A DNA stretch of 21,217 bases from a virus, in the IMG/VR virus record IMGVR_UViG_3300022698_000323, positions 1 to 21,217 of that record; one strand, written 5' to 3'. The position numbers and the translations under genes are program-made. Below the pieces are notes generated by a model that worked only from the letters and a program-made list of their open reading frames with translations, was not told where the DNA came from and ran no database searches. Position 1 is the first letter of the stretch. The number at the start of each line of letters is the position of its first letter. Positions 6,180 to 14,479 of the stretch are shown in pieces.

Positions 6180-8690
6180 ATGGCGGTACCAGCACCAATT
6201 CAAAGGGAAGAGCATAAGCGTAAACCCTATACAGGTGGAAAACCATTGCTCAAAGTAGGATGGAACAAGAAAACCGGTAATAACTTTGAGCACACTAAGG
6301 ATGTCATAGACTATTTTATTGAGTGTACTTACTTTCAGGATCAGTACACATCAAATGTCGGTAATTACCGGGACCTGTACGTTTTATACGATGCCTACAA
6401 CAACATCATTCCTGAAGAATACTTCCACTACGTTACCAATCCCCTCAACAGCAGCAAAAAAGAACACTCCAACTTTCCAGCACGTATCCGTCCATACAAC
6501 ATCATCCGGCCGAACGTTGATCTATACCTGGGAGAATTTGACAAACGACCTAAAAATTACACTGTTGTAGTCAAAAATGAAGACACACTCAACCATCTCG
6601 AGCAGGAGATCTACAAGAAGATCCTTGAAGCAGTCAGCCAGCTCTTCATAAACGCAATAAACGAAAATGGAGGTGGGGAACAGACTGGTATTCCCAGTCA
6701 GAAAGTAGAACCGCCGGCAGAGATACAGGCAAAAGAGTTGGGAAATTACAAAGATGAACGTGCTGTATGGGGTCAGGAAGAGCTTGATCGCATGAATGAA
6801 GAGCTTGAACTGGACAGTGAGTTCGCCAGGCAATGGAAAGACTACATAATCGCCGGAGAATGTTTCTCTTACAAAGGAATAGAGCATGGAGACCCTGTGT
6901 ACGAGAGGGTAAGTCCCCTGGATATTGACTTTGATAAGTCACCGGACGAGAGATTTGTAGAAGATGGTGCCTGGGCCGTGCGAAGACAGTATGTATTACC
7001 TTCAGACGTAGTTGCAAAGTTCTACGATGAGATAGATTCTGATGATATCGATGATATCGAGTCACAGGATGCTACAATGCCTTTTACTTCTACTTACTTC
7101 AATACTTTGTTCGGGAACAGCTATCGGCGTGAAGAAGACCTGAGACGTACAAAACTCGTCCTGTACCATGTAACCTGGAAGTATTACAAGAGAATAGGCT
7201 TCTTGACCTTCAAGGATGAACTTGGAGAGGAACAAGTCATTGAAGTCGATGAGTCTTACAAGCCCGATAAGTCAAGGGGAGAGTCTGTTGAATGGATTTG
7301 GATCACCGAGTGGTGGGAAGGATACAGACTCGACTCCCCGAACATTGCTGCTAACCCTGCAGAAGGTACTGATGACAAGATTTACAACTACTTCAGGATT
7401 CGGCCGGTACCGTATCAGAGGTCTACAGTTAATAACTTCAGTTATTGCAAGGGCCCTTATAACGGATTCCGGTTTTCTGACACGCATTCAAGAAACACAT
7501 CTATTGTAGAACTCTCAATGCCTTATCAGATCCTGTATATCATCATGCATTACAGGCTGGAACTGACAATTGCCAAGTCAAAAGGCAAAATAGCCCTGCT
7601 TGACCGTGGTACCATACCTAATACTAAGGGCTGGGATGAGGAGAAGTTCTTTTACTGGTCTGAAGCCCATGGTTTTGCCCTGTTAGACAGGTTTCAGAAA
7701 GGAGTCGACCGGTCATGGAACCAATATCAGGTGCTTGACATGAGTTTATTCGAGCACATCCAGAACCTGATTAAGATCATGGACTGGATCCGTGTAGAAC
7801 TCGACACTCTTATGGGCTTTTCACCGCAGCGTAAAGGACAAACACAAGCTAGTGAGACCGCTTCCGGGATTGATGCTGCCAGGTACCAGTCAAGTGTTAT
7901 ATCTGAGCGCATGTTCAAGAGTTTTGACGAGTATCTTCGCCGTGAGCGTAAAGGTTTGCTTGACATTTCTAAGTTCAGAGATAATCTCGGCCGGAAGTAC
8001 ATCAGTATGAATGATGATATGAAGGCCATGATGATGACAGTAGATCCTATCAAGTACATAGAGACTGATTTTGATGTCTATGTCACTGATTCTACTGAAG
8101 AACTCAATAATCTTAACATGCTTAAGCAAAATCTGCAGAGCATAGCTTCTCAATCCAACAAACCATCCGTACTTGCTGAGATTGTACAGGCACGTAATGT
8201 AAGCAAGCTCAAGCAGATACTCAGGAAAGCTGAAAAGGAAGAAGCTGCCATGCAGCAACAACTTGAGCTTTCTAAACAGGAAGCTGAAGCTGCTAACATA
8301 GAAAGACAGCAAGCTTATAAGCAAATGGAAGCGGAGATTGACCTGATGCTGCAGAACAATGAGTGGGAGCACAGAAAAGAAGTAGAGCATATTAAAGGTC
8401 AGTACGATCTGGCAGATACAGATCAGCCCGGAGATACTCTGGACCCTGTAGCTGTAGAGGAGACATTGATGAAACGGGAAGAACTTGTAGATAAGAAAGC
8501 ACTTGAGCGTAAAAAACTGGAACTGGAAGAGAAAAAGCAGAACCAGGAAGCACGTCTGCAGGAGAAAAAACTTAAGATGGAAAAATACAAAGCTGACACT
8601 CAGTACAAAATAGCAAAGGAAAATAAGAACCGCTATGATACCAAAACTACCCCATCCACGGGTAAGAGTGGTAGGTCTAAAACATCCTAG
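6180..8690 (+). CDS. portal protein, crAss-like
   Basis: This protein forms the ring at one capsid vertex through which DNA enters and leaves. Its length of 836 residues and the order of conserved parts match crAss-like portals. Residues about 62-92 hold a Tyr- and Asn-rich stretch, and about 104-124 include RPYNIIRPNVDLYLGEF. Near 544-570 is a Gly-Phe-Ser-Pro and Ala-Ser-Glu-Thr-Ala-Ser-Gly region like the conserved core of the phage portal family. From about 675 to 820 it is a long Glu/Lys/Gln-rich coiled coil, followed by a basic Ser/Thr tail; this extension is larger than in most portals and could face the capsid interior or scaffold. The gene lies between terminase and scaffold-like protein, as expected. 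The start is preceded by a stem-loop. Confidence 0.9.
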   Translation: MAVPAPIQREEHKRKPYTGGKPLLKVGWNKKTGNNFEHTKDVIDYFIECTYFQDQYTSNVGNYRDLYVLYDAYNNIIPEEYFHYVTNPLNSSKKEHSNFPARIRPYNIIRPNVDLYLGEFDKRPKNYTVVVKNEDTLNHLEQEIYKKILEAVSQLFINAINENGGGEQTGIPSQKVEPPAEIQAKELGNYKDERAVWGQEELDRMNEELELDSEFARQWKDYIIAGECFSYKGIEHGDPVYERVSPLDIDFDKSPDERFVEDGAWAVRRQYVLPSDVVAKFYDEIDSDDIDDIESQDATMPFTSTYFNTLFGNSYRREEDLRRTKLVLYHVTWKYYKRIGFLTFKDELGEEQVIEVDESYKPDKSRGESVEWIWITEWWEGYRLDSPNIAANPAEGTDDKIYNYFRIRPVPYQRSTVNNFSYCKGPYNGFRFSDTHSRNTSIVELSMPYQILYIIMHYRLELTIAKSKGKIALLDRGTIPNTKGWDEEKFFYWSEAHGFALLDRFQKGVDRSWNQYQVLDMSLFEHIQNLIKIMDWIRVELDTLMGFSPQRKGQTQASETASGIDAARYQSSVISERMFKSFDEYLRRERKGLLDISKFRDNLGRKYISMNDDMKAMMMTVDPIKYIETDFDVYVTDSTEELNNLNMLKQNLQSIASQSNKPSVLAEIVQARNVSKLKQILRKAEKEEAAMQQQLELSKQEAEAANIERQQAYKQMEAEIDLMLQNNEWEHRKEVEHIKGQYDLADTDQPGDTLDPVAVEETLMKREELVDKKALERKKLELEEKKQNQEARLQEKKLKMEKYKADTQYKIAKENKNRYDTKTTPSTGKSGRSKTS

Positions 8691-8758
8691 AAACTAACTG
8701 TGCGGAGTGAACAGTGTGATTCTTTGTACTTATATCTAAAATTCTAAATATTAGCATC
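8691..8758 (+). other. 68-base leader before the scaffold-like gene
   Basis: This gap contains a weak 5-bp hairpin (actgt 8697-8701 with acagt 8711-8715) and then an A/T-rich stretch before the next ATG. No Shine-Dalgarno sequence is present, as is usual for Bacteroidota. A TTTG at 8723-8726 vaguely recalls the Bacteroidota -7 element, but no -33 element fits. I see no convincing promoter or terminator. Confidence 0.4.
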
Positions 8759-9910
8759 ATGGCAAAACAAACAGAAGAAGCTCTTCCTACAATGGACGAG
8801 TTTACCGAAGACAGTCTTCTTGAAACTATGGAAGAAGACACGGCATCCACCGAAACATCTGAGGAAGAAGAACAGGAAGAAGAGCAGGAAGAAAAACCTG
8901 TGAAAAAGGCGGAAGACGAGCAGGAAAAAGAGGAAGAACAGGAGGAAGAGGAGAAGAAACCCGAAGCTAAGAAGAAGCCTGAGAAGAAAGAATCCAAGAA
9001 GGAAGACGAGGAGGAAGAAGAATCAGATGAAGAATTGGCAGAAGCCAATAAGTTCTTTGAGGAAGTGGAGTCTATGACGGGTGTTGAAGTTGAAGTAGAA
9101 TACCCGGAAGGTGTAGATCCTTTGGGTCCTGAAGGAATTGCAATCCGTGAAAAAGCTCTTGTCGAAAACGTAATGGCCGATCAGCTTGCTTATCTTAAGC
9201 AGAACTTTCCAAGGTCTTTCAAGATGTTAGAGCACGAAGCTGCAGGAGGATCGGTAGAAGATCTTCTGAAAACCAGTGCCGGAGTTGATTACAGTAAAAT
9301 CGAACTCAAGGAAGACAATCCGGAACAGGCCAAGAAAATCCTCATGGATTATTATACAAAGGACAAAGGCCTGAGTGAGAAAAAAGCTCAACTAGCTGTT
9401 GAAGACGATGAAGACAGTGAAGGCGGTGTCTATGACGCTGCCAAGAAAATCCTGGAGTCCAAGATAAAAGCCCAGAAGGAAAGTGAGGAGAGGGTAATCA
9501 AGGAACAGAAGGAGAAATCCAGAAGGCAGAAACAGCAGGATCTTGCATTTACCGGTGTTGTACGACAGTTTACTGAAGGTGGTAAAGTCGGCAAGTTCGA
9601 AATTCCCAAAGGTGAGCGTGATGAGTTCTTTGCATACGCACTGAGCAATATTCACAGGGTACCCGATGGTAACGGTTACATGGTAGCCATACCCCTTGCT
9701 CAGAACAATCTTGAAGAAGCTCTACAGCAATTATACTTTGGGTTCAAAGGTGGAGACCTGAACGCTGTTGTTGAAAGGAGAGCTACTACGGAATCTGCAA
9801 AACGTTTGAGAGTGCGGGCTAAAAAAGAAAGCCAGCGTATCAAGCAAAAAGAAGAAGAACAGAGGGAAACCAAGAAGACACTTCCAACAATGGATGAATA
9901 CACGACCTAA
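8759..9910 (+). CDS. acidic scaffold-like capsid assembly protein
   Basis: Position directly before the major capsid gene, strong acidity and helical character all suggest a scaffolding protein that guides capsid assembly. This is inference from context, not from homology. Residues about 20-95 are an extreme Glu/Lys low-complexity region. Residues 96-225 look like a folded, mixed domain. A Lys/Glu/Gln-rich coiled coil spans about 225-265, and a second basic helix lies near 350-372. The peptide Leu-Pro-Thr-Met-Asp-Glu-aromatic-Thr occurs twice, at residues 9-16 and 375-382, close to both ends. This is unusual and may be a docking or cleavage site. No protease is visible in the window. Confidence 0.65.
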   Translation: MAKQTEEALPTMDEFTEDSLLETMEEDTASTETSEEEEQEEEQEEKPVKKAEDEQEKEEEQEEEEKKPEAKKKPEKKESKKEDEEEEESDEELAEANKFFEEVESMTGVEVEVEYPEGVDPLGPEGIAIREKALVENVMADQLAYLKQNFPRSFKMLEHEAAGGSVEDLLKTSAGVDYSKIELKEDNPEQAKKILMDYYTKDKGLSEKKAQLAVEDDEDSEGGVYDAAKKILESKIKAQKESEERVIKEQKEKSRRQKQQDLAFTGVVRQFTEGGKVGKFEIPKGERDEFFAYALSNIHRVPDGNGYMVAIPLAQNNLEEALQQLYFGFKGGDLNAVVERRATTESAKRLRVRAKKESQRIKQKEEEQRETKKTLPTMDEYTT

Positions 9911-9931
9911 AAGTCAATACATTAATATACT

Positions 9932-11473
9932 ATGAACAGTAGAAGTAACAAATTCCGATTCCAGGTTCACCAGGACATTTTTGATGGTAAGGATCTGCTG
10001 GACGAGCAGAACTTTTATCATCAGCGTTATGGCAAACCTGATGAGCTGTCCATGAAGCTTACTTGGCTTCTTGGTGACAGTACAAGATCTTTCCCGTTGA
10101 CAATGTCAACAATGGGTGATGTCGTCACACCTTCAGGGTTCAAAAAGAACAATGCGAAGGTAAAAGAGCTGAACGACATTCAGTACACGTATCCGGTAAT
10201 GTCCCGGTTGAACAAAGCCATTGTGCTTGCAGCAAGCAATTCGGACACCAATGCCGGACTGGGCGGTCAGGATTTTTACCTGACTTTCACGGACAACTGG
10301 GCCAAGCAGCACTATATGATTGAATCTCCCCTGGGAGTTCAGGCATATATCCTCGAAGCACCTACGAAGGTATCCGAGGGATGGCGTTATCGTTTGCAGC
10401 TTAACGCTGTAACCGACAAGACCGTCGTGCCATTGTCCGAGATGGTAGCGGGGACAAAGTGGGTTGAACTCAACACCTTCAATGCAGAATCCGAATCTCG
10501 CGGTACTGCATTCAAGCGTGTAGCTCCTGGTAAATTCAAAAACCAGATGAGCATCATCAGGCTCTCACACCAATGGGCCGGCAATGCTGCCAACAAAGTC
10601 ATGCCGATCAAGATTAGCCATGAAGGCAAAAAGAACATGGACCTCTGGATGGACTTCGAACACTATCAGTTCGAGCGTGCCTGGTTGGAAGAGTGTGAGC
10701 ACATGTTCTGGTACAGCCGGTACAACCGGAAAGCCAATGGTACCATCGATCTGCAGGACATCCTGACAGGAAAAGTAATCCCGACCGGTGCTGGCCTGCT
10801 TGAGCAGGTGAACAATTACAGCACCTACACCAGTCTCACTTACAATTACCTGCAGAACACTGTTGCCAACGCACTGTTTGGCCAGTCTGACACTGACGGT
10901 ATGAGCATTACGCTCTACACCGGCCGTGGTGGTATGCGTGAGTTTGACGCTGCGATGAAGTCTGCTGGTATCACCCAGCTCTTGCTCCAGGGGGGTGGTG
11001 GAAACATCGCCGAAAAATTCGTTGGCGGCACCAACTACAACCTGGTGTCCATGGGCTTCTTCGATGCAATGTACCACATTGACGGGTACTACATCAAAGT
11101 AAAGCACAATCCGGTATTTGATTACGGTCGTAGGGCCCTGAAATCACCCCTGCACCCGGAAACGGGATATCCGCTGGAATCTTACCGGATGGTTTTCATC
11201 GATGATGGTACCTATGAAGGTGAGCCTAACCTTCAGGTAGTTACTGAGAAAGGTCGTAGGTTCCTGCACGGAGTCGTTCCGGGCATGTCACCACTGCCAC
11301 GTCAGTACCGAATCCTGCAAGGAGCCGGAAACCTCAATTCAGGAAACCTGAGTCTGATTACCACAGACGTTGACAAGAGCTCCTATCACAGACTTATGGT
11401 CGGTGGAGTTCAGATGCGTAGGGGTAATACCAGTCTGCACCTCGAGTCTATCGCAGGTCTGGTGACTCTGTAA
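9932..11473 (+). CDS. major capsid protein, crAss-like HK97 fold
   Basis: The shell-forming protein, 513 residues. The assignment rests on its place after portal and scaffold-like gene, its size, which fits crAss-like capsid proteins, and its sequence character. It has no N-terminal signal, is rich in Gly, Asn and aromatic residues throughout, and has a conserved-looking core (RLSHQWAGNAANK, about residues 210-222). Codon choice is strongly biased (CTG for Leu, AAC for Asn, GAC for Asp, CGT for Arg), as expected of the most abundant phage protein. It starts 21 bases after the previous stop without a Shine-Dalgarno sequence. An intrinsic terminator follows about 50 bases after its stop. The HK97 fold itself is inferred. 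Confidence 0.85.
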   Translation: MNSRSNKFRFQVHQDIFDGKDLLDEQNFYHQRYGKPDELSMKLTWLLGDSTRSFPLTMSTMGDVVTPSGFKKNNAKVKELNDIQYTYPVMSRLNKAIVLAASNSDTNAGLGGQDFYLTFTDNWAKQHYMIESPLGVQAYILEAPTKVSEGWRYRLQLNAVTDKTVVPLSEMVAGTKWVELNTFNAESESRGTAFKRVAPGKFKNQMSIIRLSHQWAGNAANKVMPIKISHEGKKNMDLWMDFEHYQFERAWLEECEHMFWYSRYNRKANGTIDLQDILTGKVIPTGAGLLEQVNNYSTYTSLTYNYLQNTVANALFGQSDTDGMSITLYTGRGGMREFDAAMKSAGITQLLLQGGGGNIAEKFVGGTNYNLVSMGFFDAMYHIDGYYIKVKHNPVFDYGRRALKSPLHPETGYPLESYRMVFIDDGTYEGEPNLQVVTEKGRRFLHGVVPGMSPLPRQYRILQGAGNLNSGNLSLITTDVDKSSYHRLMVGGVQMRRGNTSLHLESIAGLVTL

Positions 11474-11522
11474 GATAACTGCAAGGTGGATGTTTGCAGG
11501 CTTTAGTTTGTTTTGTAGCAGG

Positions 11523-11550
11523 AGGGCCCTTGACTTATAGGGCCCTTTTT
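11523..11550 (+). terminator. intrinsic terminator after the capsid gene
   Basis: Two copies of the palindrome agggccct (11523-11530 and 11539-11546) are separated by an 8-base loop and followed by a further TTTT. They form an 8-bp, mostly G/C stem and then a T-run. It should end or reduce transcription after the capsid gene and so give capsid mRNA in excess. Because each arm is itself a palindrome, it could also pair between molecules. Confidence 0.9.
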
Positions 11551-11565
11551 GCGTAACTTGCCTAC

Positions 11566-11853
11566 ATGGACATACCTCTTGCTTTTGCTTCATTGATGGT
11601 TGGAAAGCGTATCCAGAACTTTTACTATGAATTAGGGATGGGTAAGCTTTCTGACCAAGCAATGGAATTACTCAAAGCAATACACGGAGATTCTTTAATG
11701 GAAAGCGGAATGGACAACTCATACTTGGTATTAAAGATCGACGATCAAATCTACTATGAGGGTGTTCGCAAGACTCCGGTGAAGACATCCACTCTTAACC
11801 TCAAAGACTTTCTCAATCAATTCATAACAAAACAAACAGATCATGCCGTTTAA
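11566..11853 (+). CDS. hypothetical small protein, 95 aa
   Basis: Unknown function. The product has a helical N-terminal half and a short beta-strand-like middle (YLVLKIDDQIYYEG), then a polar C-terminus. It starts just 16 bases after the terminator T-run. Transcription of this gene must therefore come by read-through or from a promoter I cannot see. Its 3' end overlaps the next gene by 11 bases. Its size and place after the capsid gene would fit a capsid decoration or head-closure protein, but no motif supports that. Confidence 0.65.
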   Translation: MDIPLAFASLMVGKRIQNFYYELGMGKLSDQAMELLKAIHGDSLMESGMDNSYLVLKIDDQIYYEGVRKTPVKTSTLNLKDFLNQFITKQTDHAV

Positions 11854-12943
11854 AACTGTAGAAATCCACCGCCAATACAGCTTTGCTGAAGAGGCTAACC
11901 AAGATCCCCAGGTACGGGAGTACTTCGATATGACCTACAGGTCTATCGGGCCCTACCCAAGGATCATTGGTAAAATTCCTGAATCGGGTCTTTCTCCCAA
12001 AGAAGAAGAGATCCTGTTACCTCATCTTGTGGGCTACAAGCCCGGAGAACGTGAATACAGGGAAGAAGTCAACAAGTTCTTCAATCAGATCAATACACAC
12101 GTGCCGGCAGAAGGCAGAAAACTGATCGTCAGCCTTGAAGATGACAAAGCACCGTTATCCCAGGATAACCTGCCTGTCAAGATTGAAGACTTCATCAGGT
12201 ACAAGCATGCGCTCAAGCATCCACAAGTTGGTAAGAACCGGGAAGAAGCTGAGCGTTACCAGCACAAAAAGTTTTATGTGCTAGACCAGGATGAGCAAAC
12301 TTTGACAGCATCCAAGATGCTCAAAGTAGAAGATCAGGCTCAGGAATACTACCTGCAGGTACGCAAAGATCCTCAGAAGGTAGACATGGTTCTTACTCTT
12401 CTGAATATCGATACTCGTGCACTGAGTCCAGATGAGATGAATCTTGAACTCAAACGCCAGGCTACCAGTGATCCGAGCCAGGCTGATGTGATCAACGAGC
12501 AAAAGCTTGACAGGTTCATCAATATCTGCAAAGACCGCGACATGCAGATCAAGTATGATATCTATCAACTGATCAGTCACGGTATACTTGAAAGGGTATC
12601 ACGCAGAATACTCGACAGGGAGTCCGGGAATGTACTCGGCAACAACCTGAAAGAAACTGTACTGTTCTTTAAGGACAAGGCTAACGCAAAGCAGGTGAAT
12701 TACTACCAGGCTGAGTTGGAAGAGTCCAGGAGGAAAGAGGGTAAGAAATCTATCATACCAGCAACGATCTCTCAAGACAAACAAGAAGAGACCAAGAAGA
12801 CTACTTCCAAAAAGAAGTCAGCTCCAGCTACTAAAAGCAAACCATCAAACGAAGAACCTGAAGCAGCAATAGCTGAGTTCAGTGAAGACACCAGTCTGGC
12901 TGACTTCGAGGTTGACGATGATGAGAAAGGAGAAGAATCATGA
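11843..12943 (+). CDS. structural-region protein with disordered tail, 366 aa
   Basis: Residues 1-310 are rich in charged residues and mostly helical. They hold no motif I can name. From about 312 to the end the chain is low-complexity: first Lys/Thr/Ser-rich, then Glu/Asp-rich, ending in a strongly acidic stretch. The tail looks disordered. Genes at this place in crAss-like phages code for virion proteins such as cargo or connector components, so a structural role is likely but unproved. The last codons form an AAAGGAG sequence that serves as a good ribosome binding site for the next gene, and the stop overlaps its start (ATGA). Confidence 0.7.
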   Translation: MPFKTVEIHRQYSFAEEANQDPQVREYFDMTYRSIGPYPRIIGKIPESGLSPKEEEILLPHLVGYKPGEREYREEVNKFFNQINTHVPAEGRKLIVSLEDDKAPLSQDNLPVKIEDFIRYKHALKHPQVGKNREEAERYQHKKFYVLDQDEQTLTASKMLKVEDQAQEYYLQVRKDPQKVDMVLTLLNIDTRALSPDEMNLELKRQATSDPSQADVINEQKLDRFINICKDRDMQIKYDIYQLISHGILERVSRRILDRESGNVLGNNLKETVLFFKDKANAKQVNYYQAELEESRRKEGKKSIIPATISQDKQEETKKTTSKKKSAPATKSKPSNEEPEAAIAEFSEDTSLADFEVDDDEKGEES

Positions 12944-13338
12944 AACTGAAAGGATTCCAGCCATTCATGAATTTTCTTCTGTGTGAATTGCATACAGATG
13001 CAAAAACCAAGTCGGGACTTCTACTGCCTGAAGACGTAAGTGACAGGTGGTTGAAAGTTCTTAAGACAGGTCCCAAAGTAGAGAATATCAAAACGGGACA
13101 GTATGTTCTGATGAACCAGCCCAGCGCTATCGAGATGACCTTTGAGGATGGCAAGAGATGCCTTCTCTTTCAGGAGTTCAACGTATGCGCTACCTACAAT
13201 CCGGATAAAGATGAAAAGCAACCATTCTACGCTCCTACACCCGAGCCTAAAGCCCGGCAGGATGATAATGGTATGAACATCATTGACAATCCGGGTATAG
13301 ATAAGGGCCCGTGGATAAACGAAATGCCGGAAGCATAA
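12940..13338 (+). CDS. GroES-like co-chaperonin-like protein
   Basis: Residues 1-87 follow the pattern of the GroES family. There is an N-terminal strand region (FMNFLLCEL), and the place of the mobile loop is taken by TKSGLLLPED at 23-32, which resembles the family's Gly-Ile-Val-Leu-Pro motif. A Val-Leu-x-x-Gly-Pro step follows at 40-45, then a Thr-Gly-x-x-Val-Leu segment at 52-57 and a final strand with Phe-Asn-Val near 80-82. The 45-residue C-terminal extension is Pro-rich and acidic. Co-chaperonins cap GroEL; T4 gp31 replaces GroES for capsid folding. Whether this one acts that way or uses the fold as a structural part is unknown. It is one of few genes with a Shine-Dalgarno-like sequence (AGGAG 8 bases ahead). 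Confidence 0.6.
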   Translation: MKLKGFQPFMNFLLCELHTDAKTKSGLLLPEDVSDRWLKVLKTGPKVENIKTGQYVLMNQPSAIEMTFEDGKRCLLFQEFNVCATYNPDKDEKQPFYAPTPEPKARQDDNGMNIIDNPGIDKGPWINEMPEA

Positions 13339-13339
13339 C

Positions 13340-14479
13340 ATGCCAAGACTAAACACAGCCTTTGAGATGCACCTTGAGGTGCTCCAGGCCTTACAAAAAG
13401 TAGATGGGTTTCAGCAGGATATTTTCCTACCTGCTGAGATTGATCTACATCTTAACAGGGAACAGGACAGGTTGATTGAAAAACTCTTCAACAAAGACTT
13501 CCAGGACAAACAGCTCAGGCTAGATTACGTGAAGAACATTGTTGTAAAGAACAAACAGATTCCTGTGTATGTACCTGTTGCAGGTGAGTACGCATACGCC
13601 GCTAACATGGTTTACGGTGTTTTGCCCAGTGATTACCTGCACCTGATCAACGACAGATCCCTGGCTACGTATTCTACGGATCCCGGGCTGTGTTTAGATC
13701 TTGGAATCATACCGACAGAAGTAGTAACCGAGAGACGTGCAGTATTGCCTTTTCCAAAGTCTACTTCAGATACAGGACCGTATTTCAAGAACCTGAAAAT
13801 AACAGTCAATGAAGGTGCCGGTGATACTGAAATCTATACCGCCCCTGAAGTGCTACAAAATCAGCCCGGGGAAGAAGGAGACTACACCATTATCAGAAAC
13901 ATCCTTGAGACTACTTTCGAGGGATATGAGTTCTACTGGGAAAGATACAGAGAACTTTACTATCCAGGTAGTTTCATCATACTCACAGACTCGGCGACTA
14001 CAGTAAGTTTTACAATCAGTATGGTAAAACCAGACTCCAGTCCGGATGTAACTACTACTGTACTTGTAGAACCGTACAATTATGCCCAGTACGATGATGA
14101 CGCTGTACTTGACATATCAGGAAGAGCTAATATAGAAATAGAAAACAGGCTTACTGAAGGTGATGAACTGTACGAGCTCAACAAGAATGTCTTCTACAAA
14201 ACACGTAAAAGAGAACCCGTGAGCTCACTGGATAGGGGATATTTAAGGGTATATCAGGATAAAAGCTATATAGTAACCTCCCTAAGTATCGACTATGTTA
14301 GGAGGCCCAGACAGATTTCTTTAGATTTAGATCAGTCTTGTGAACTCGCAGCTAATGCTCCAAGAATTATAGTAGACGGCTGCGTAACCTATTTAAAGAG
14401 AATTCTGGAAAATCCTGCATACAAGACTATGGAGGAAGACAGTATAATTGGAAATCAAAATATTCTGAACAATGCCTAA
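13340..14479 (+). CDS. head-tail connector (ring) protein, crAss-like
   Basis: A 379-residue protein. The N-terminus contains a helical segment (HLNREQDRLIEKLF, about residues 37-50) followed by an Arg/Asp-rich helix. The C-terminal part has SCELAANAPRIIVDGCV (about 333-349) and a further helix. I remember such a pair of motifs from the ring or connector proteins of crAss-like phages, which stack below the portal and join head and tail. The middle is beta-rich with many Thr and Tyr residues. Position between capsid genes and fiber genes agrees. It begins one base after the previous stop and overlaps the next gene by 8 bases. Confidence 0.7.
   Translation: MPRLNTAFEMHLEVLQALQKVDGFQQDIFLPAEIDLHLNREQDRLIEKLFNKDFQDKQLRLDYVKNIVVKNKQIPVYVPVAGEYAYAANMVYGVLPSDYLHLINDRSLATYSTDPGLCLDLGIIPTEVVTERRAVLPFPKSTSDTGPYFKNLKITVNEGAGDTEIYTAPEVLQNQPGEEGDYTIIRNILETTFEGYEFYWERYRELYYPGSFIILTDSATTVSFTISMVKPDSSPDVTTTVLVEPYNYAQYDDDAVLDISGRANIEIENRLTEGDELYELNKNVFYKTRKREPVSSLDRGYLRVYQDKSYIVTSLSIDYVRRPRQISLDLDQSCELAANAPRIIVDGCVTYLKRILENPAYKTMEEDSIIGNQNILNNA

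Noticed and set aside
6075-6180. Possible tRNA before the portal gene, ending in ACCA
   Set aside because: The seven bases before the ACCA have no matching acceptor strand upstream, and no proper T-arm or anticodon arm can be drawn.
8713-8726. Bacteroidota -7 promoter element before the scaffold-like gene
   Set aside because: The match to TAnnTTTG is incomplete and no TTTG lies at the right distance upstream.
8677-9048. Minus-strand Ser/Phe-rich ORF
   Set aside because: It is the antisense of the Glu-rich tract of the scaffold-like gene; Ser and Phe come from reversed GAA and GAG codons.
10565-11107. 180-residue minus-strand ORF inside the capsid gene
   Set aside because: Every supported gene is on the + strand, and the codon-biased capsid gene explains the open frame.
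11494-11516. TTTG-rich stretch before the capsid terminator as a promoter
   Set aside because: Spacing does not fit a -33/-7 pair, and it would drive transcription straight into the terminator.
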